The notes under the pieces were generated by a model. It saw nothing but the letters and a program-made list of their open reading frames with translations. It was not told the DNA's origin and made no database searches. The position numbers and the translations under genes are program-made. Source: Streptomyces xinghaiensis S187 (lineage in GTDB: Bacteria; Actinomycetota; Actinomycetes; Streptomycetales; Streptomycetaceae). Taken from it: a stretch of DNA of 64,000 bases. The stretch spans positions 992,001 to 1,056,000 of the forward strand of contig NZ_CP023202.1 in the NCBI RefSeq assembly GCF_000220705.2, read 5' to 3'. Numbering within the stretch: the first letter of the stretch is position 1; each line of letters starts with the position of its first letter. This document shows, one piece after another, positions 17,201 to 25,555 of the stretch.

Positions 17201-17804
17201 GACGGAGCAGGCGGGCCTGCCGCCGTCGGCCGCGCAACTGGACACCCTGGGCAAGGAGATGGAGGTGTACCGGCGGGTGCTGGCGGCGGGCGGGCTGGTC
17301 GCCCTCGGCACGGACGCGCCCCTGACGCCGGTGGGCCTCCATCTCCATCTGGCGCTGCGCGCCCTGCACCGCAGCGGGCTGTCGGCGGCACGGACACTGC
17401 GAACGGCGACCGTGCTGCCCGCGCGGGTGTTCGGTGCCGAGCGGGATCTGGGCACGCTGGAGCCGGGCAAGCTGGCGGACATGACCGTGGTGGACGGTGA
17501 TCCGTTCACGGACTTCGACACGCTGGTGCGGACGGTGTCGGTGGTGCGGGGCGGGGTGCCGTACGAACAGGCCGACCTGGTACAGCAGGTGACGGGCCCC
17601 GGTGAAGCGGACCGGCGGTCCGCGGCGGTGGGGCGGACTGGGCAGCGGTCGGCCGGCAGATGCGCCGGGACGGCTGCTGCGACGCGGGCCCGGCGTGGTG
17701 ACGCGGCGGGTGCGGGGACACGCGGTGCCGGACGGGCCGCCGGGGGGACGTGGACCGAAGCCCGTCGGGGCGTGCGGCACGACGGCCGGGGGCGTGCCGC
17801 GTAG
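14256..17804 (+). CDS. Secreted TolB-type beta-propeller fused to an amidohydrolase, 1182 aa
   Basis: TTG 14256 is chosen because GGGAGG lies 5-6 nt upstream; an in-frame GTG at 14169 has no such site. Residues ~45-75 are a twin-arginine signal (SRRRFLRAAAGTAAAGAAVSG), so the protein is exported folded by Tat. Residues ~100-720 carry at least seven WSPDG/SPDGR blades of a TolB/WD40-like propeller. From ~740 an amidohydrolase follows: HTHPW metal ligands (~775), GSHL, GHATTATGHTYDD, GTDAPL, and the typical end LEPGKLADMTVVDGDPF. Such fusions hydrolyse small cyclic amides or imidazolone-like substrates; the substrate is unknown. After FDTLVRTVSVVRGGVPYEQADLVQQ a ~70-residue Arg/Gly/Ala tail follows that looks like readthrough past a lost stop. 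Confidence 0.85.
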   Translation: MDTTASARAVSVTGDAPDPEVSDTPAVSGVSGVPGADPAAGAPGGPPAAADEPVPLSRRRFLRAAAGTAAAGAAVSGITPALPVAPASAAPAPARRVPLSLTTATNGAGTLSPGGGRLVAEVQNVLWSVPIGDSGGDGGHGRDGSAAGGGSTGDSAGSATALTPPGLEPTRPVFSPDGELLAVCAYRGGGFHLWLLRPDGSGLRQLTDGPWDDRGPAWSPDGTRIAFASERGGDPVAGSPYRIWTVRVADGLLTQLTGADERKGPGHEDPGREGPGQEGAWEDFDPVWSPDGRRVLFVRARLDGAALDARTIASVPADGGGPVTAEHTDSSTAQLMTPAVSPSGRLAYLRTTPFPDASCTLVVDGTEVPLDGDVAPVPPRWTGPDELLLTIGGRFRLVRPDAPGPGREIPFTATMAVTRPRYRVKRYDFAGHRARPVRGIHLPALSPDGRQVAFAALNSLWLGSTSGGRPPRGLVRAEPACFLLGPSWARDGASLVYSDDRDGLYAVRRHDLRTGAETVLARGGRVFPALSPDGGRLASLDLGGHLVVTDLGSGAERILAAPLGSGGLPGRPSWSPDGRFLALCDRNRLNQRFREGYNLIRVVDAESGAARLHPVAPHVSLSDRYDSGPVWSPDGRSMAVIVESALWLLPVRPDGTPRGEPRRLTDEAADHPSWSGDSRTLLYLSGDRLRLLDARGGGTPRTVRVPLGHRRPPAASTVVHAGLFWDGTGERVREDVDLLVRDGRITAVEPHRAGRGARRRIDASERTVLPGLWDAHTHPWQSTYGGRQTGTQLAYGITTAVSLGGFAHEQARLREAVNAGALAGPRLLTAGELLDGPRVLYSMGRGHRTRAGLRRSLERAAALDWDFVKTYVRAPGWVMEEAARFAHDRLGVRCGSHLLTPGIQLGQDLTTHLQATQRLEYGHATTATGHTYDDVVEVYSAGGDFHLLATPFTALWLLGTDPELARDPRVTALMPPWDVAVVTEQAGLPPSAAQLDTLGKEMEVYRRVLAAGGLVALGTDAPLTPVGLHLHLALRALHRSGLSAARTLRTATVLPARVFGAERDLGTLEPGKLADMTVVDGDPFTDFDTLVRTVSVVRGGVPYEQADLVQQVTGPGEADRRSAAVGRTGQRSAGRCAGTAAATRARRGDAAGAGTRGAGRAAGGTWTEARRGVRHDGRGRAA

Positions 17805-17898
17805 GGGCGCGCCCCGTACGGAAGCCGCGAGCCGTCGCCCGCTCCTGCCCGGCAGAAGCGATCTTCACCCCGTCAACACAACTGGCCGCTTCACTCGA

Positions 17899-17904
17899 TA
17901 GATT
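17899..17904 (+). promoter_or_regulatory. -10 hexamer TAGATT of a probable leaderless transcript
   Basis: TAGATT ends 6 nt before ATG 17911 and no Shine-Dalgarno is present. No good -35 is evident at the ideal spacing. Confidence 0.5.
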
Positions 17905-17910
17905 CAACCC

Positions 17911-18663
17911 ATGGAATTGCGACCCGCTGGACAGGCGGACGTGCGTCACTCGGCTTCGACATGGCAGCAGCCCACCCCGCCCGCCGCCTCACCCCGGCGG
18001 AGCGCCCTCGTCGCGCTGCTCGCCAGGCGCGTGGCGGGGCTGAGCGGCGGACGTCTTCTCGTGGGGATCGACGGCTTCACCGCTGCGGGCAAGACCGGCT
18101 TCGGACACGAACTGGCCCGGCACATCGCCGCGGCCGGACGCCCGGTGCTCCGTGCGACGCTCGACGACTTCAAGAAGCCGTGGCGTGACCGGCACCTGTA
18201 CGACCGGGAGTCCGGCGAGGGCTACTACCGCAACGCGTACGACTACGAGGCGGTCGAGCGCCTGCTGCTGCGCCGCTGCCGCAGGCCCGGCGAGACCTCG
18301 GCCGTGCTGTGCTCCATCGACCCGCTCACCCAGCGGGACCACTCCGACCGGCCCACGCCGCTCACCCCGGACACGGTACTGATCGTGGACGGCGTCTTCG
18401 CCTTCCGCCCGGAGATCAACACGTACTGGGACTTCCGGATCTGGCTCCACGTGGCCCCGGAGGTCTCCGTCCGCCGGGGCGCCGAGCGCGACCGGGAGCG
18501 GTCCGGCGCGGATGCGGAATCGATCCACCGCGACCGGTATCTGGCGGCGCACCGGGTCTACCTCCGGGAGGCCGACCCGCTCCCCGGGGCAGACGTGGTC
18601 ATCGACAACACGGTCTTCTCCGACCCCCGCGTGGTGAAGAACCCGGCGGCCCTGCCGCTCTGA
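17911..18663 (+). CDS. Uridine kinase-like P-loop kinase, 250 aa
   Basis: The Walker A motif GIDGFTAAGKT lies at residues 52-62. It is followed by TLDDFKKPWRDRHLYDRESGEGYYRNAYDYEA, the phosphoacceptor-binding region shared by actinobacterial uridine kinase-like proteins. LIVDGVFAFRPEI is the Walker B-like strand, and the lid has RGAERDRERSGAD. The C-terminus ADVVIDNTVFSDPRVV is also standard. Family members phosphorylate nucleosides or other small molecules, and the true substrate of this Streptomyces subgroup is not established. A -10 hexamer six bases before ATG suggests a leaderless mRNA. Length is normal. Confidence 0.85.
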   Translation: MELRPAGQADVRHSASTWQQPTPPAASPRRSALVALLARRVAGLSGGRLLVGIDGFTAAGKTGFGHELARHIAAAGRPVLRATLDDFKKPWRDRHLYDRESGEGYYRNAYDYEAVERLLLRRCRRPGETSAVLCSIDPLTQRDHSDRPTPLTPDTVLIVDGVFAFRPEINTYWDFRIWLHVAPEVSVRRGAERDRERSGADAESIHRDRYLAAHRVYLREADPLPGADVVIDNTVFSDPRVVKNPAALPL

Positions 18664-19102
18664 GCGGGCGACCGGACATCGCTCCCCCGGTGTGCGGTCC
18701 ACCCCCCGGTGTCCGGTCCGCCCGGGTGCCCGCTCCGCCCCCGGACGGACCCGGCGGGCCGCGCCGACGCAGGGGGTGGCGGCCCAAGCCGGTCCGTGCG
18801 CCCACGGCGGTGGTGACGGTCGCTCTGTCCCTGTGACGCCGTGCCGGAGCGGGCGCGGTGCCGGTTGTCCCCGTGCCCGTGGTCCCGGCGCCCGTGGTGC
18901 CCGTGGGCTCGACCACGGCACCTGGCTGTGGTTCAAACTCCGGTTTCCCGATCCGTGCGGTACCGGTCCCGTGTTCGGTGACCCCGGCGCCTGCGGTGCC
19001 GGTCGTCGTGCCGGTGCCCGAAGTGGCCCGTGGTAAAGCGTGGTTGACAGCGACAGCGACGGGTCAGTGCGGTACGGAACGGCGCAGTGGAGCGCGGAGC
19101 CG
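18664..19102. other. Low-complexity convergent intergenic region
   Basis: It lies between the kinase gene (plus) and the protease-NTPase gene (minus). It is dominated by imperfect GTG/GCCCGTGGT(G/C)CC repeats around 18,855-18,905 and 18,985-19,025. A minus-strand frame would read Gly-Thr-Thr-Gly repeats, but it has no start signal and I do not accept it. It may serve as a bidirectional terminator, though no single dominant stem is visible. Confidence 0.45.
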
Positions 19103-22100
19103 TCAGCCGCCGGCCGCACCCCCCGCGAACCCGCTGTTCCCCGCCGCCGAGGCCGCGACACCGGCACCAGCCGCCCCGGGGACACTGTTGTTGCTGCCGG
19201 GCCCGTGTGCCCGGTCGTCCGGGCCGGGGCGGGCGAACACCACGTCCGCCGCCGCGCGCACCGCGTCCGGTTCCAGCTCGGCCAGCAGCGGCAGCGCGTG
19301 GTACCAGCCCTCGGCCGCCAGCACCTCGCCCAGCAGCCGGCGGGCGCGGGCCGTGCGTTCGCGCGCACCGCCTTCGGCGGGCAGCCCGGCCGCGCCGATC
19401 CACCGGCGCGTGATCCACGCCGCCTGCCCGAACAGTGCGCCGTCACCCGGAATCGCGAGCACCGGTCCGGCCGATCCCACCAGCACGGCCGCGAGTTCAG
19501 TCAGTGCCGCGCCGCGTTCCCACGCGTCGTGGATCTCCCGGGCCAGTTCCTCCGCGCCCGCGAAGTCGCCCTCGGCCGCGCGCAGCAGAGCGGCGGGGCC
19601 GTAGTCGCCGGGTTCCGGCCAGGGCTCGTCGCGGGGGTCCGGGGGACCGAGCAGTTCGCCGGCATCCCTCCGCAGTTCCCCCGGCAGAAGAGGCAGGATC
19701 GCCTCCAACTGCTGGCGAGAGAACAATAGTTCGGTCGGTGACGCGGCCTTCACGGCCCGTACCAGGCGGCCGGCCATGCGCCGGGCGCGGGCCGGGGAAC
19801 GGTTCCCGAGGGCCGCCAGCAGGAACGGCAGTGTGCGGACGGCGTGGTCCGGATCGTCCTCGTCCGGGGGCCGGGCCACCGTGCAACCGCTCTCCACGGC
19901 CGCTGCCAGGGATTCGGCGGCCGCGCGGTCGTGGTCCCACAGGAGCGAGGAGAGCAGCGCCGCATGCACGGCCCGCTGCTCTTCGGTGAGCGTGTCCGCC
20001 AGTTCCCGCGCCTTCGCGACGGCTCCGAGCCGCTGCAGCGCCACCGCGACGGCGATCCGCGCGCGCCCTTCCGGCGGGCCGCCCCCGGCGCCGGAGGTCT
20101 CCAGCGCGCCCTCCAGCGTCCGGAGGGCCGCATCACTGTCGGTGGCGCCCCGGCGCACCGCCGTCTCGGCCAGGGCCCACCACCGCAGGGCCGGCTCCCC
20201 CATCGACTCTGCCGTGCGCCCGGCTCGCTCGTAGTCACCCACGACCGCCAGGGCCTCGGCGAGCCGGACGAGCGCCGCGTCCTCCAGGCCGACACCGGCC
20301 GCCGGTCCGTACAGCGCCTCGGCCGCCGCGTCGAACAGTTCCGTCGCACGCCGGCGGTCCGTGCCGAGCAGATGCCCCGCGACCGTGCTCAGCGCCGCGG
20401 CGGCGTCCGAGGGCCTGGCGAGTCCGGCCGCGCAGCGCACCGCCTCCTCCGGGTGGCCCTCCTCCGCGAGGGTCCGGACCAGCGCCAGACGCAGCCTGTC
20501 GGCGTCCCGGCCCTTCACGGCTCCGTCTTCCAGGATGCTCAGGGCCCGGTCGGGGCGCCCCCGGCGCACCCAGGCTCCGGCGATGGCCTCGCTCCTGCGC
20601 CACGCCGCCCACGAGGACCCCTCGGCCGGAGACCGGGCGGCGAAAGCGGCCGCCTCCTCCGGCAGGCCGCCGAGAGCCAGCGCCACCACCGTGTCGGTCC
20701 GGGGGGTCCCGCCGTGGAACACGGCAAACGGCTCGGGGCCGAGTGTGCATGAGTCCGCCCATCGCGCCAGGGCGCGCGCGAGCCGGACCGCCCGCTCCGG
20801 CCGGGTGTCCCCGAGCTCCGACACCGCCAGAAGCGTGACGGCCGGCGCCTGGATCCGTTCCACCCCGCCCTCCGCGGCCGTCCCGGCTTCCGCCTCGGCC
20901 TCGATCCGGTCGAGGAGCCGGTCCCTCCGCGGCTCGTCGTGGCCCGCGCAGGCACGGGCCACCGCGGCCAGCACCGGCGTCCGGAAGACGGGTGTCCAAC
21001 CCTGCGCGGCCGCCTCCGCCTCGTCCAGCAGCCGGGCGGCCGTCCGCTCGTCGTACGGCCGCAGCGCGGCCGCCACCTCGGCCAGCGCCTCGGCCGCTTC
21101 GGGGGACATCTCCACGGTCTCGACGACGTCCACGACCTCGGGCGTCCCATCGGGGCCGTCCGGCCCGTCGCCGAAGACGGGCTCCCCGTCGACGTCCTTG
21201 AGCCGTTCCACCAGGGCCAGCGCCTCGTCCGCCCGCCCGCACGCGGCGAGGACGACCGCCGCGCCGCGGTGCAGGGGGCCGAGGTCCTCGTCCGGCGGCG
21301 ACCCCTCCACGGGGAGGTGGACCGCCAAGTCCTCGGCCTCACGCACCAGTTCGACGGCCCGTTCCCGGTCCCCGCGGCGCGCGAGGACCCGGGCGACGCC
21401 CACCAGGGCCATCGCCCGCTCAAACGGGTCGTACACGCTGTGCGCGAGTCCTTCCGCGCGCCCGAAGTCCCCCGACTCGGCCACCACGGGCGGCAGTTCC
21501 GGCGGCAGCGCGCGGTTGCGGCCCGCCAGCAGGTCCCGCGCCGCCGCCAGGGGCGCCAGGTTCGCCAGGTCGTCCGGTTCCGTGTCGCGCAGCAGACGTA
21601 TCGCGGTGTCGATCTCGGCGAGCGCGGCGGCGTCGCTGCCGGTGGCGACCCGGAGCCGGTCGTGCCGGCGGACGTCGGCGGCCAGCCGGGCGGCCCGCAC
21701 GGCGTCCCCGAGGCCGGTGACCAGACGGCTGTACGGACGGAGGAGGTACGGCGGGGTGCTACGGGGCCAGCCGCGCTCCGCGTACCGGGCGGCCCAGCGG
21801 TGCAGGCGTTCCCGGTACCGCTCGATGTCGCCGCCCAGTTGGCCGAGGGCCGCGGTGTAGAGCGTCTCGTGGGCGAAGAGGTGGCCGCGGGTGGCGTCGG
21901 GGTCGTCCCGGGGCGCCGCCCGGTCGCCGCTGCTGCCGGAGTTGAGGGCGTCCGCGTAGTCCCGCACCCGCAGCAGCCGGCCGAAGGCGCTGCCCAGCCA
22001 CTTCCGCAGGTCCAGGTAGGGCCGCCCGGTCAGCTCGTGCAGGTCGCGCGGGGTGAGGCTGCCGCGGGCGGCGGTGAACAGACCGACGAGTTCCCGGCCG

Positions 22101-23524
22101 AGTTCGTCCTCGCCGTAGAGCGCGTGGGACAGGTCCCAGCGGGCCTCGTCCTCGGTGTGGCGCGCGGCCTCGGCGGTCCCCAGCGGGGTGACGACGGCCG
22201 GGTTCCGCAGCGGGTGGCCACCGGGGACGTCCTGCGGCAGGCCCGGGTTGGGGCGGCTGGTGACGAGCACGCGCACCTGGGGCGGCAGCCGCGGCGGCAG
22301 CAGCGAGGCGATGCTCGGGCCGGTGCCGCCGGGGCGGGCGGACTGGTCCTCGTCCAGACCGTCCACGACGAGCAGCAGCGTGCCGCCGTCCCGGGCCACC
22401 CGCCGCGCGGCCTCCTCCAGGAGCAGCCGCCGCTCGCCGTCCCGGGCCATCGGCAGGGCGTGCGCCGACGGGGCGCGGCCGGCGATGGCGGCGAGCTGGT
22501 GGACGAGGGCCTCGGTGAAGGCATCGCTGTCGGACTGGCCGGCGAACCGGGCGGTGATGAAGAACCACACCGGTACGACACCGCGCGGCGGGTGCAGGGC
22601 GAACCAGGCGGCGAGCGCCGTCTTGCCGGCCCACGGCGGTGCCTGGAGCCAGCGGTACGGCTCCCCGCCGCCGCAGAACGCGACGAGCTCCGCCAACTCC
22701 TCCTCCCTGCCGTCCAGCCGCGGCGGGGCGATGTCCCGGAGCTGCGCCCGGTAGACGGACTCGGCGAGGGCGGAGGCCGCCGGGGGCAGCACGTCGGGCA
22801 GTGCGGCGGGGTCGAGCCGGGTGTCCAGGCACGCCTCGAGGGCGTGCAGTTCCGCCGGCGCGAGGTGTTCCGCCCAGCGGTCCACACGGCTCGCGGCGAG
22901 CCGGCCCGGCCCGTCGGTGCGGTGGTGTTCGGCGACGACGCCGATGACGTGGCCGCGGCTGAGCACCACGGCGCCCGACATACCGGACCACGGCGAGACA
23001 GCGGGACCGGCCGGAGGGACCGCACCGGCGGAGGAGACGGCCGGGCCGGGCTCGGCGGGCGGGTCGGTGCTCAGGTCGAGCGTGCCCTCGCGGCGGTTGG
23101 ACAGCACGGCGCAGGTGGCCACGGCGTGCGCGGTGTCGCGGTGGGACGAACCGTCCGCGTCCCGGCGGAGTTTGAACAGCGGGAAGCCGACCGCGCTGCA
23201 GCGCAGGACCGCGTCCCGCTCGCCGATCCGGCCGAACGGCGGCAGCCACGGCGGCTGTTCGCCACCCGCCGCTCCGGGGTCCACCGACAGCACCGCGGCG
23301 TCGACGCCCTCGTGGCGCCACGTGACCTCGGCGTCGAGCGTGCGTTCGCCCGGCCGGTCGGCGTCGAACCGTACGCACACCCGCGCCGCGTCCGCGACCA
23401 CATGGGCGGCGGTGAGCACCCGGCCGGGCCGGACCAGGAGGCCCGATCCGCGCCGGGTGCCGCCGCCCGCCCGCGTCGCGATGATCTCGGCGACGCGGGT
23501 GGCGTGCGACGGCTCGGTGTCCAC
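19103..23524 (-). CDS. Trypsin-like protease / STAND NTPase / TPR-like protein, candidate conflict-system effector, 1473 aa
   Basis: N-terminal trypsin-like protease: RRGSGLLVRPGRVLTAAH (His41), GVDAAVL (Asp75), SPWSGMSGAVV (Ser183), a complete triad in a HtrA-like fold. An NTPase follows: PRLDGREEELAELVAF, then Walker A APPWAGKT at ~295-302 (first Gly replaced by Ala), Walker B LLLVVDGLDED at ~384-393, and VLVTSRP (sensor) as in STAND/NACHT proteins. From ~620 to the end are repeated Ala/Leu/Arg-rich helix pairs (ERAMALVGVARVLARRGDRERAVELV) of a TPR-like superhelix. There is no signal peptide, so it acts in the cytoplasm. In the known family logic the helical repeat senses, the NTPase oligomerises and the protease is the effector. 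Start is GTG 23524. The small trypco2-type gene lies 55 nt upstream. The target is unknown. Confidence 0.85.
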   Translation of the reverse strand: MDTEPSHATRVAEIIATRAGGGTRRGSGLLVRPGRVLTAAHVVADAARVCVRFDADRPGERTLDAEVTWRHEGVDAAVLSVDPGAAGGEQPPWLPPFGRIGERDAVLRCSAVGFPLFKLRRDADGSSHRDTAHAVATCAVLSNRREGTLDLSTDPPAEPGPAVSSAGAVPPAGPAVSPWSGMSGAVVLSRGHVIGVVAEHHRTDGPGRLAASRVDRWAEHLAPAELHALEACLDTRLDPAALPDVLPPAASALAESVYRAQLRDIAPPRLDGREEELAELVAFCGGGEPYRWLQAPPWAGKTALAAWFALHPPRGVVPVWFFITARFAGQSDSDAFTEALVHQLAAIAGRAPSAHALPMARDGERRLLLEEAARRVARDGGTLLLVVDGLDEDQSARPGGTGPSIASLLPPRLPPQVRVLVTSRPNPGLPQDVPGGHPLRNPAVVTPLGTAEAARHTEDEARWDLSHALYGEDELGRELVGLFTAARGSLTPRDLHELTGRPYLDLRKWLGSAFGRLLRVRDYADALNSGSSGDRAAPRDDPDATRGHLFAHETLYTAALGQLGGDIERYRERLHRWAARYAERGWPRSTPPYLLRPYSRLVTGLGDAVRAARLAADVRRHDRLRVATGSDAAALAEIDTAIRLLRDTEPDDLANLAPLAAARDLLAGRNRALPPELPPVVAESGDFGRAEGLAHSVYDPFERAMALVGVARVLARRGDRERAVELVREAEDLAVHLPVEGSPPDEDLGPLHRGAAVVLAACGRADEALALVERLKDVDGEPVFGDGPDGPDGTPEVVDVVETVEMSPEAAEALAEVAAALRPYDERTAARLLDEAEAAAQGWTPVFRTPVLAAVARACAGHDEPRRDRLLDRIEAEAEAGTAAEGGVERIQAPAVTLLAVSELGDTRPERAVRLARALARWADSCTLGPEPFAVFHGGTPRTDTVVALALGGLPEEAAAFAARSPAEGSSWAAWRRSEAIAGAWVRRGRPDRALSILEDGAVKGRDADRLRLALVRTLAEEGHPEEAVRCAAGLARPSDAAAALSTVAGHLLGTDRRRATELFDAAAEALYGPAAGVGLEDAALVRLAEALAVVGDYERAGRTAESMGEPALRWWALAETAVRRGATDSDAALRTLEGALETSGAGGGPPEGRARIAVAVALQRLGAVAKARELADTLTEEQRAVHAALLSSLLWDHDRAAAESLAAAVESGCTVARPPDEDDPDHAVRTLPFLLAALGNRSPARARRMAGRLVRAVKAASPTELLFSRQQLEAILPLLPGELRRDAGELLGPPDPRDEPWPEPGDYGPAALLRAAEGDFAGAEELAREIHDAWERGAALTELAAVLVGSAGPVLAIPGDGALFGQAAWITRRWIGAAGLPAEGGARERTARARRLLGEVLAAEGWYHALPLLAELEPDAVRAAADVVFARPGPDDRAHGPGSNNSVPGAAGAGVAASAAGNSGFAGGAAGG

Positions 23525-23579
23525 TGGCCCCGTCCCGTTCCCGTTTCCCCGTCCGTTCCCGCTGCCGTCCCCGCCGCCG

Positions 23580-23891
23580 TCAGCGTTCGCCGTCGGCCTC
23601 GTCGCCCGCGATCAGGGCGGGCCCGGCGGGACGGCCGTCCTCGTCGGTCCGTACGGGCTGGAGGGTGACGGTGATCCGCTGGGTGGCCGCCCGGGTGAGG
23701 CGTCCCTCGGCGCCGGCCTCGACGACCCAGAAGCGGACCCTGCCGCTGCCGCCCGCCTCCCGGCCCACCTCGACGGCCGTTTCGACCTCGACCGGCCCGG
23801 CCTCGAACCGCAGCGCCCGCCCCTCGCCGTCCGCCATGGCGGACGTCAGCTCACGCCGCAACTCCCGGATCATCTCGGACAGTTCGATCAC
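23580..23891 (-). CDS. Trypco2-type partner of the trypsin-STAND protein, 103 aa
   Basis: GTG 23891 has GGGGGAGGGAA upstream. The protein reads MIELSEMIRELRRELTSAMADGEGRALRFEAGPVEVE... and RVRFWVVEAGAEGRLTRAATQRITVTLQP, which I recognise as the trypsin-co-occurring domain 2 (trypco2). This domain was described in comparative genomics of NTP-dependent conflict systems as a companion of trypsin-STAND proteins. It combines an N-terminal helix with a beta-sandwich-like core. The last ~15 residues are acidic. It is transcribed just before the protease-NTPase and is presumably its regulator, sensor or substrate; which of these is not known. Confidence 0.85.
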   Translation of the reverse strand: MIELSEMIRELRRELTSAMADGEGRALRFEAGPVEVETAVEVGREAGGSGRVRFWVVEAGAEGRLTRAATQRITVTLQPVRTDEDGRPAGPALIAGDEADGER

Positions 23892-23942
23892 GCGTTCCCT
23901 CCCCCGCCGCGCGTGCGGGGTGCCCCCGCACGGCCTCGCATC

Positions 23943-25256
23943 CTACTGGCCGCCCCGCGCAGGCCCCGAGGAGTACGGACGGTGCGCCGCCTCCGTCGCG
24001 CCGCCGGCAGCCGGCCCGGCAGCACCGGGCGCCGCCGCGCGGTCACCGTCCGCGGTCCGCTCCCCCGCCGCGGCCGGCACGGCCACCGCGCGCCACCACG
24101 GTTCGCCGGGCAGCGGACCGTCCCCGCCCGGCTCGAACGGCTCGCCGGGCCGGGGCGCGGCGAGCCGTACCCCCGCCTCCCGTGCCGCCGCCGCGGTCCG
24201 TTCGGCGGGCTCCTCCCACGGGTGCGGCGCGAGGTTGAACGTGCCCCAGTGGATGGGCAGCAGCGCACCGGCCGGTGTCCCGCCGGACAGGTCGAGGTGG
24301 GTCCGCACCCCTTCCTCCGGGGTCATGTGGATCTCCGGCCAGTGCTCGGAGTACGCGCCGATCTGGATCATCGTGGCGTCGAACGGGCCGTACGCGGCGC
24401 CGGTCTCGGCGAACCCGTGGTAGTAGCCGGTGTCCCCGCTGTGGAAGACCCGGTGCTCCGGGCCGGCCACGACCCAGGAGGCCCACAGGGTCCGCATCCC
24501 GCGGACGAGCCCCCGGCCGCAGAAGTGCCGCGCGGGCGTGGCCGTGAGCGTCAGCTCCCCGACCCGGGCCGACTCGTGCCAGTCCAGTTCGTCGACGCGC
24601 GCCGGGTCGACGCCCCAGTGTTCGAGGTCCGCCCCGACGCCCAGCGGTACGGCGAACCGGGTGCCGGTGGCCGCCAGCGCGCGGACGGCCGCCATGTCCA
24701 GGTGGTCGTAGTGGTCGTGCGAGATGACGACGACGTCGACCGGCGCCAGGTCGTCCAGCGGCAGCGGCACGGGGTGCAGACGGCGCGGTCCGGCGAAGGC
24801 GAACGGCGAGCAGCGCTCGCTCCAGACCGGGTCGAACAGGACCCGGTGACCGTCGATCTCCGCGAGCACGCTGGAGTGCCCCATCCAGGTCAGCCGGAGA
24901 CCGGACGGGGGCGGGGCGTTCCGGGTCTCCGCGGCGGGCCGGTGCACGGGTATGGCGCCGGCGGGCGCGCGGCGTCTGCGCGCCTCCCGGTCGAACTGGG
25001 CGCGCAGCAGCGCCCGGCCGGAGCCCGGCAGCATCATGCGGGTGGGCACCGGGTTGCGGAACTGCCCGTCCGCCCACTGCGGCGATCTGCGGATGCGTTC
25101 GAGACGCTCCCCGGCCGGGTCCGCGCCGAAGGCCGCGGGCCGCAGCCGGGCGGCGAGGGACCGCAGCGCCCCGGGGGCGGCACGCCGCGGGCGGTTCGGG
25201 CGGGGCGCGGGACGAATCCCGGGGCGGGGCGCGGAGCTGGATTCGGGTTCGGGCAC
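23943..25256 (-). CDS. Metallo-beta-lactamase-fold hydrolase (UlaG/NAPE-PLD-like), 437 aa
   Basis: GTG 25256 is chosen for its GGAGG four bases upstream. The longer open frame to 25,586 is Arg/Pro-rich and unsupported. After a ~115-residue N-terminal region (SLAARLRP... FRNPVPTRMMLPGSGRALLRAQ) the domain starts at LTWMGHSSVLAEIDG. The metal site is HDHYDHLD (~180-187), with further ligands in ARHFCGRG, HSGDTGYY and LLPIHWGTF. These fit NAPE-PLD/UlaG-like lipid or phosphodiester hydrolases. The tail after ~400 is Ala/Gly-rich. It is 51 nt upstream of the trypco2 gene on the same strand, so it may be co-transcribed with the conflict pair, or merely adjacent. Confidence 0.85.
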   Translation of the reverse strand: MPEPESSSAPRPGIRPAPRPNRPRRAAPGALRSLAARLRPAAFGADPAGERLERIRRSPQWADGQFRNPVPTRMMLPGSGRALLRAQFDREARRRRAPAGAIPVHRPAAETRNAPPPSGLRLTWMGHSSVLAEIDGHRVLFDPVWSERCSPFAFAGPRRLHPVPLPLDDLAPVDVVVISHDHYDHLDMAAVRALAATGTRFAVPLGVGADLEHWGVDPARVDELDWHESARVGELTLTATPARHFCGRGLVRGMRTLWASWVVAGPEHRVFHSGDTGYYHGFAETGAAYGPFDATMIQIGAYSEHWPEIHMTPEEGVRTHLDLSGGTPAGALLPIHWGTFNLAPHPWEEPAERTAAAAREAGVRLAAPRPGEPFEPGGDGPLPGEPWWRAVAVPAAAGERTADGDRAAAPGAAGPAAGGATEAAHRPYSSGPARGGQ

Positions 25257-25498
25257 GGGACCTCCGTGGGGCGGCTGCTCGGTGGTGCGCCGCGGCCCTC
25301 GCCGCGGCGCCCGGTGGTGTCCGCCGGCTGTGCCGCCGGCGCTGTGCTCGACAGGAGAACGGTGGGGCGGTCCGCAAAATGCCCGCACCGCGCCGCCGCC
25401 CGGGGTCCGTCTTCGCCCCCGGCACGGCGGAGCCGGCCCCCGGGTGACGGCGCGGCCGGACGGAGGCCGGTCCGCTCGGCAGCCGTGCGGGCACGTAC

Positions 25499-25539
25499 GG
25501 GGGCCGGGCCCGCCGTCCGTACGCGCGGGCCCGGCCCCC
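25499..25539 (-). terminator. Hairpin terminator of the methyltransferase gene
   Basis: A perfect 14-bp GC stem (25499-25512 with 25526-25539, 13-nt loop) lies 17 nt beyond the stop at 25556 on the minus strand. The rest of 25,257-25,498 is the upstream region of the hydrolase gene; I see no gene there. Confidence 0.7.
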
Positions 25540-25555
25540 CTGCCCCGTCGGCCGT

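Noticed and set aside
15978..17780. 600-residue minus-strand ORF opposite the amidohydrolase
   Set aside because: It is an antisense shadow. The plus frame has HTHP and GTDAPL metal motifs and propeller blades.
18599..18916. Minus-strand ORF with Gly-Thr-Thr-Gly repeats
   Set aside because: It arises from GTG/CCG repeats in an intergenic stretch, has no start signal, and overlaps the kinase 3' end.
20939..23668. 909-residue plus-strand ORF opposite the trypsin-STAND gene
   Set aside because: It is an Arg/Gly/Val-rich shadow. All catalytic motifs are in the minus frame.
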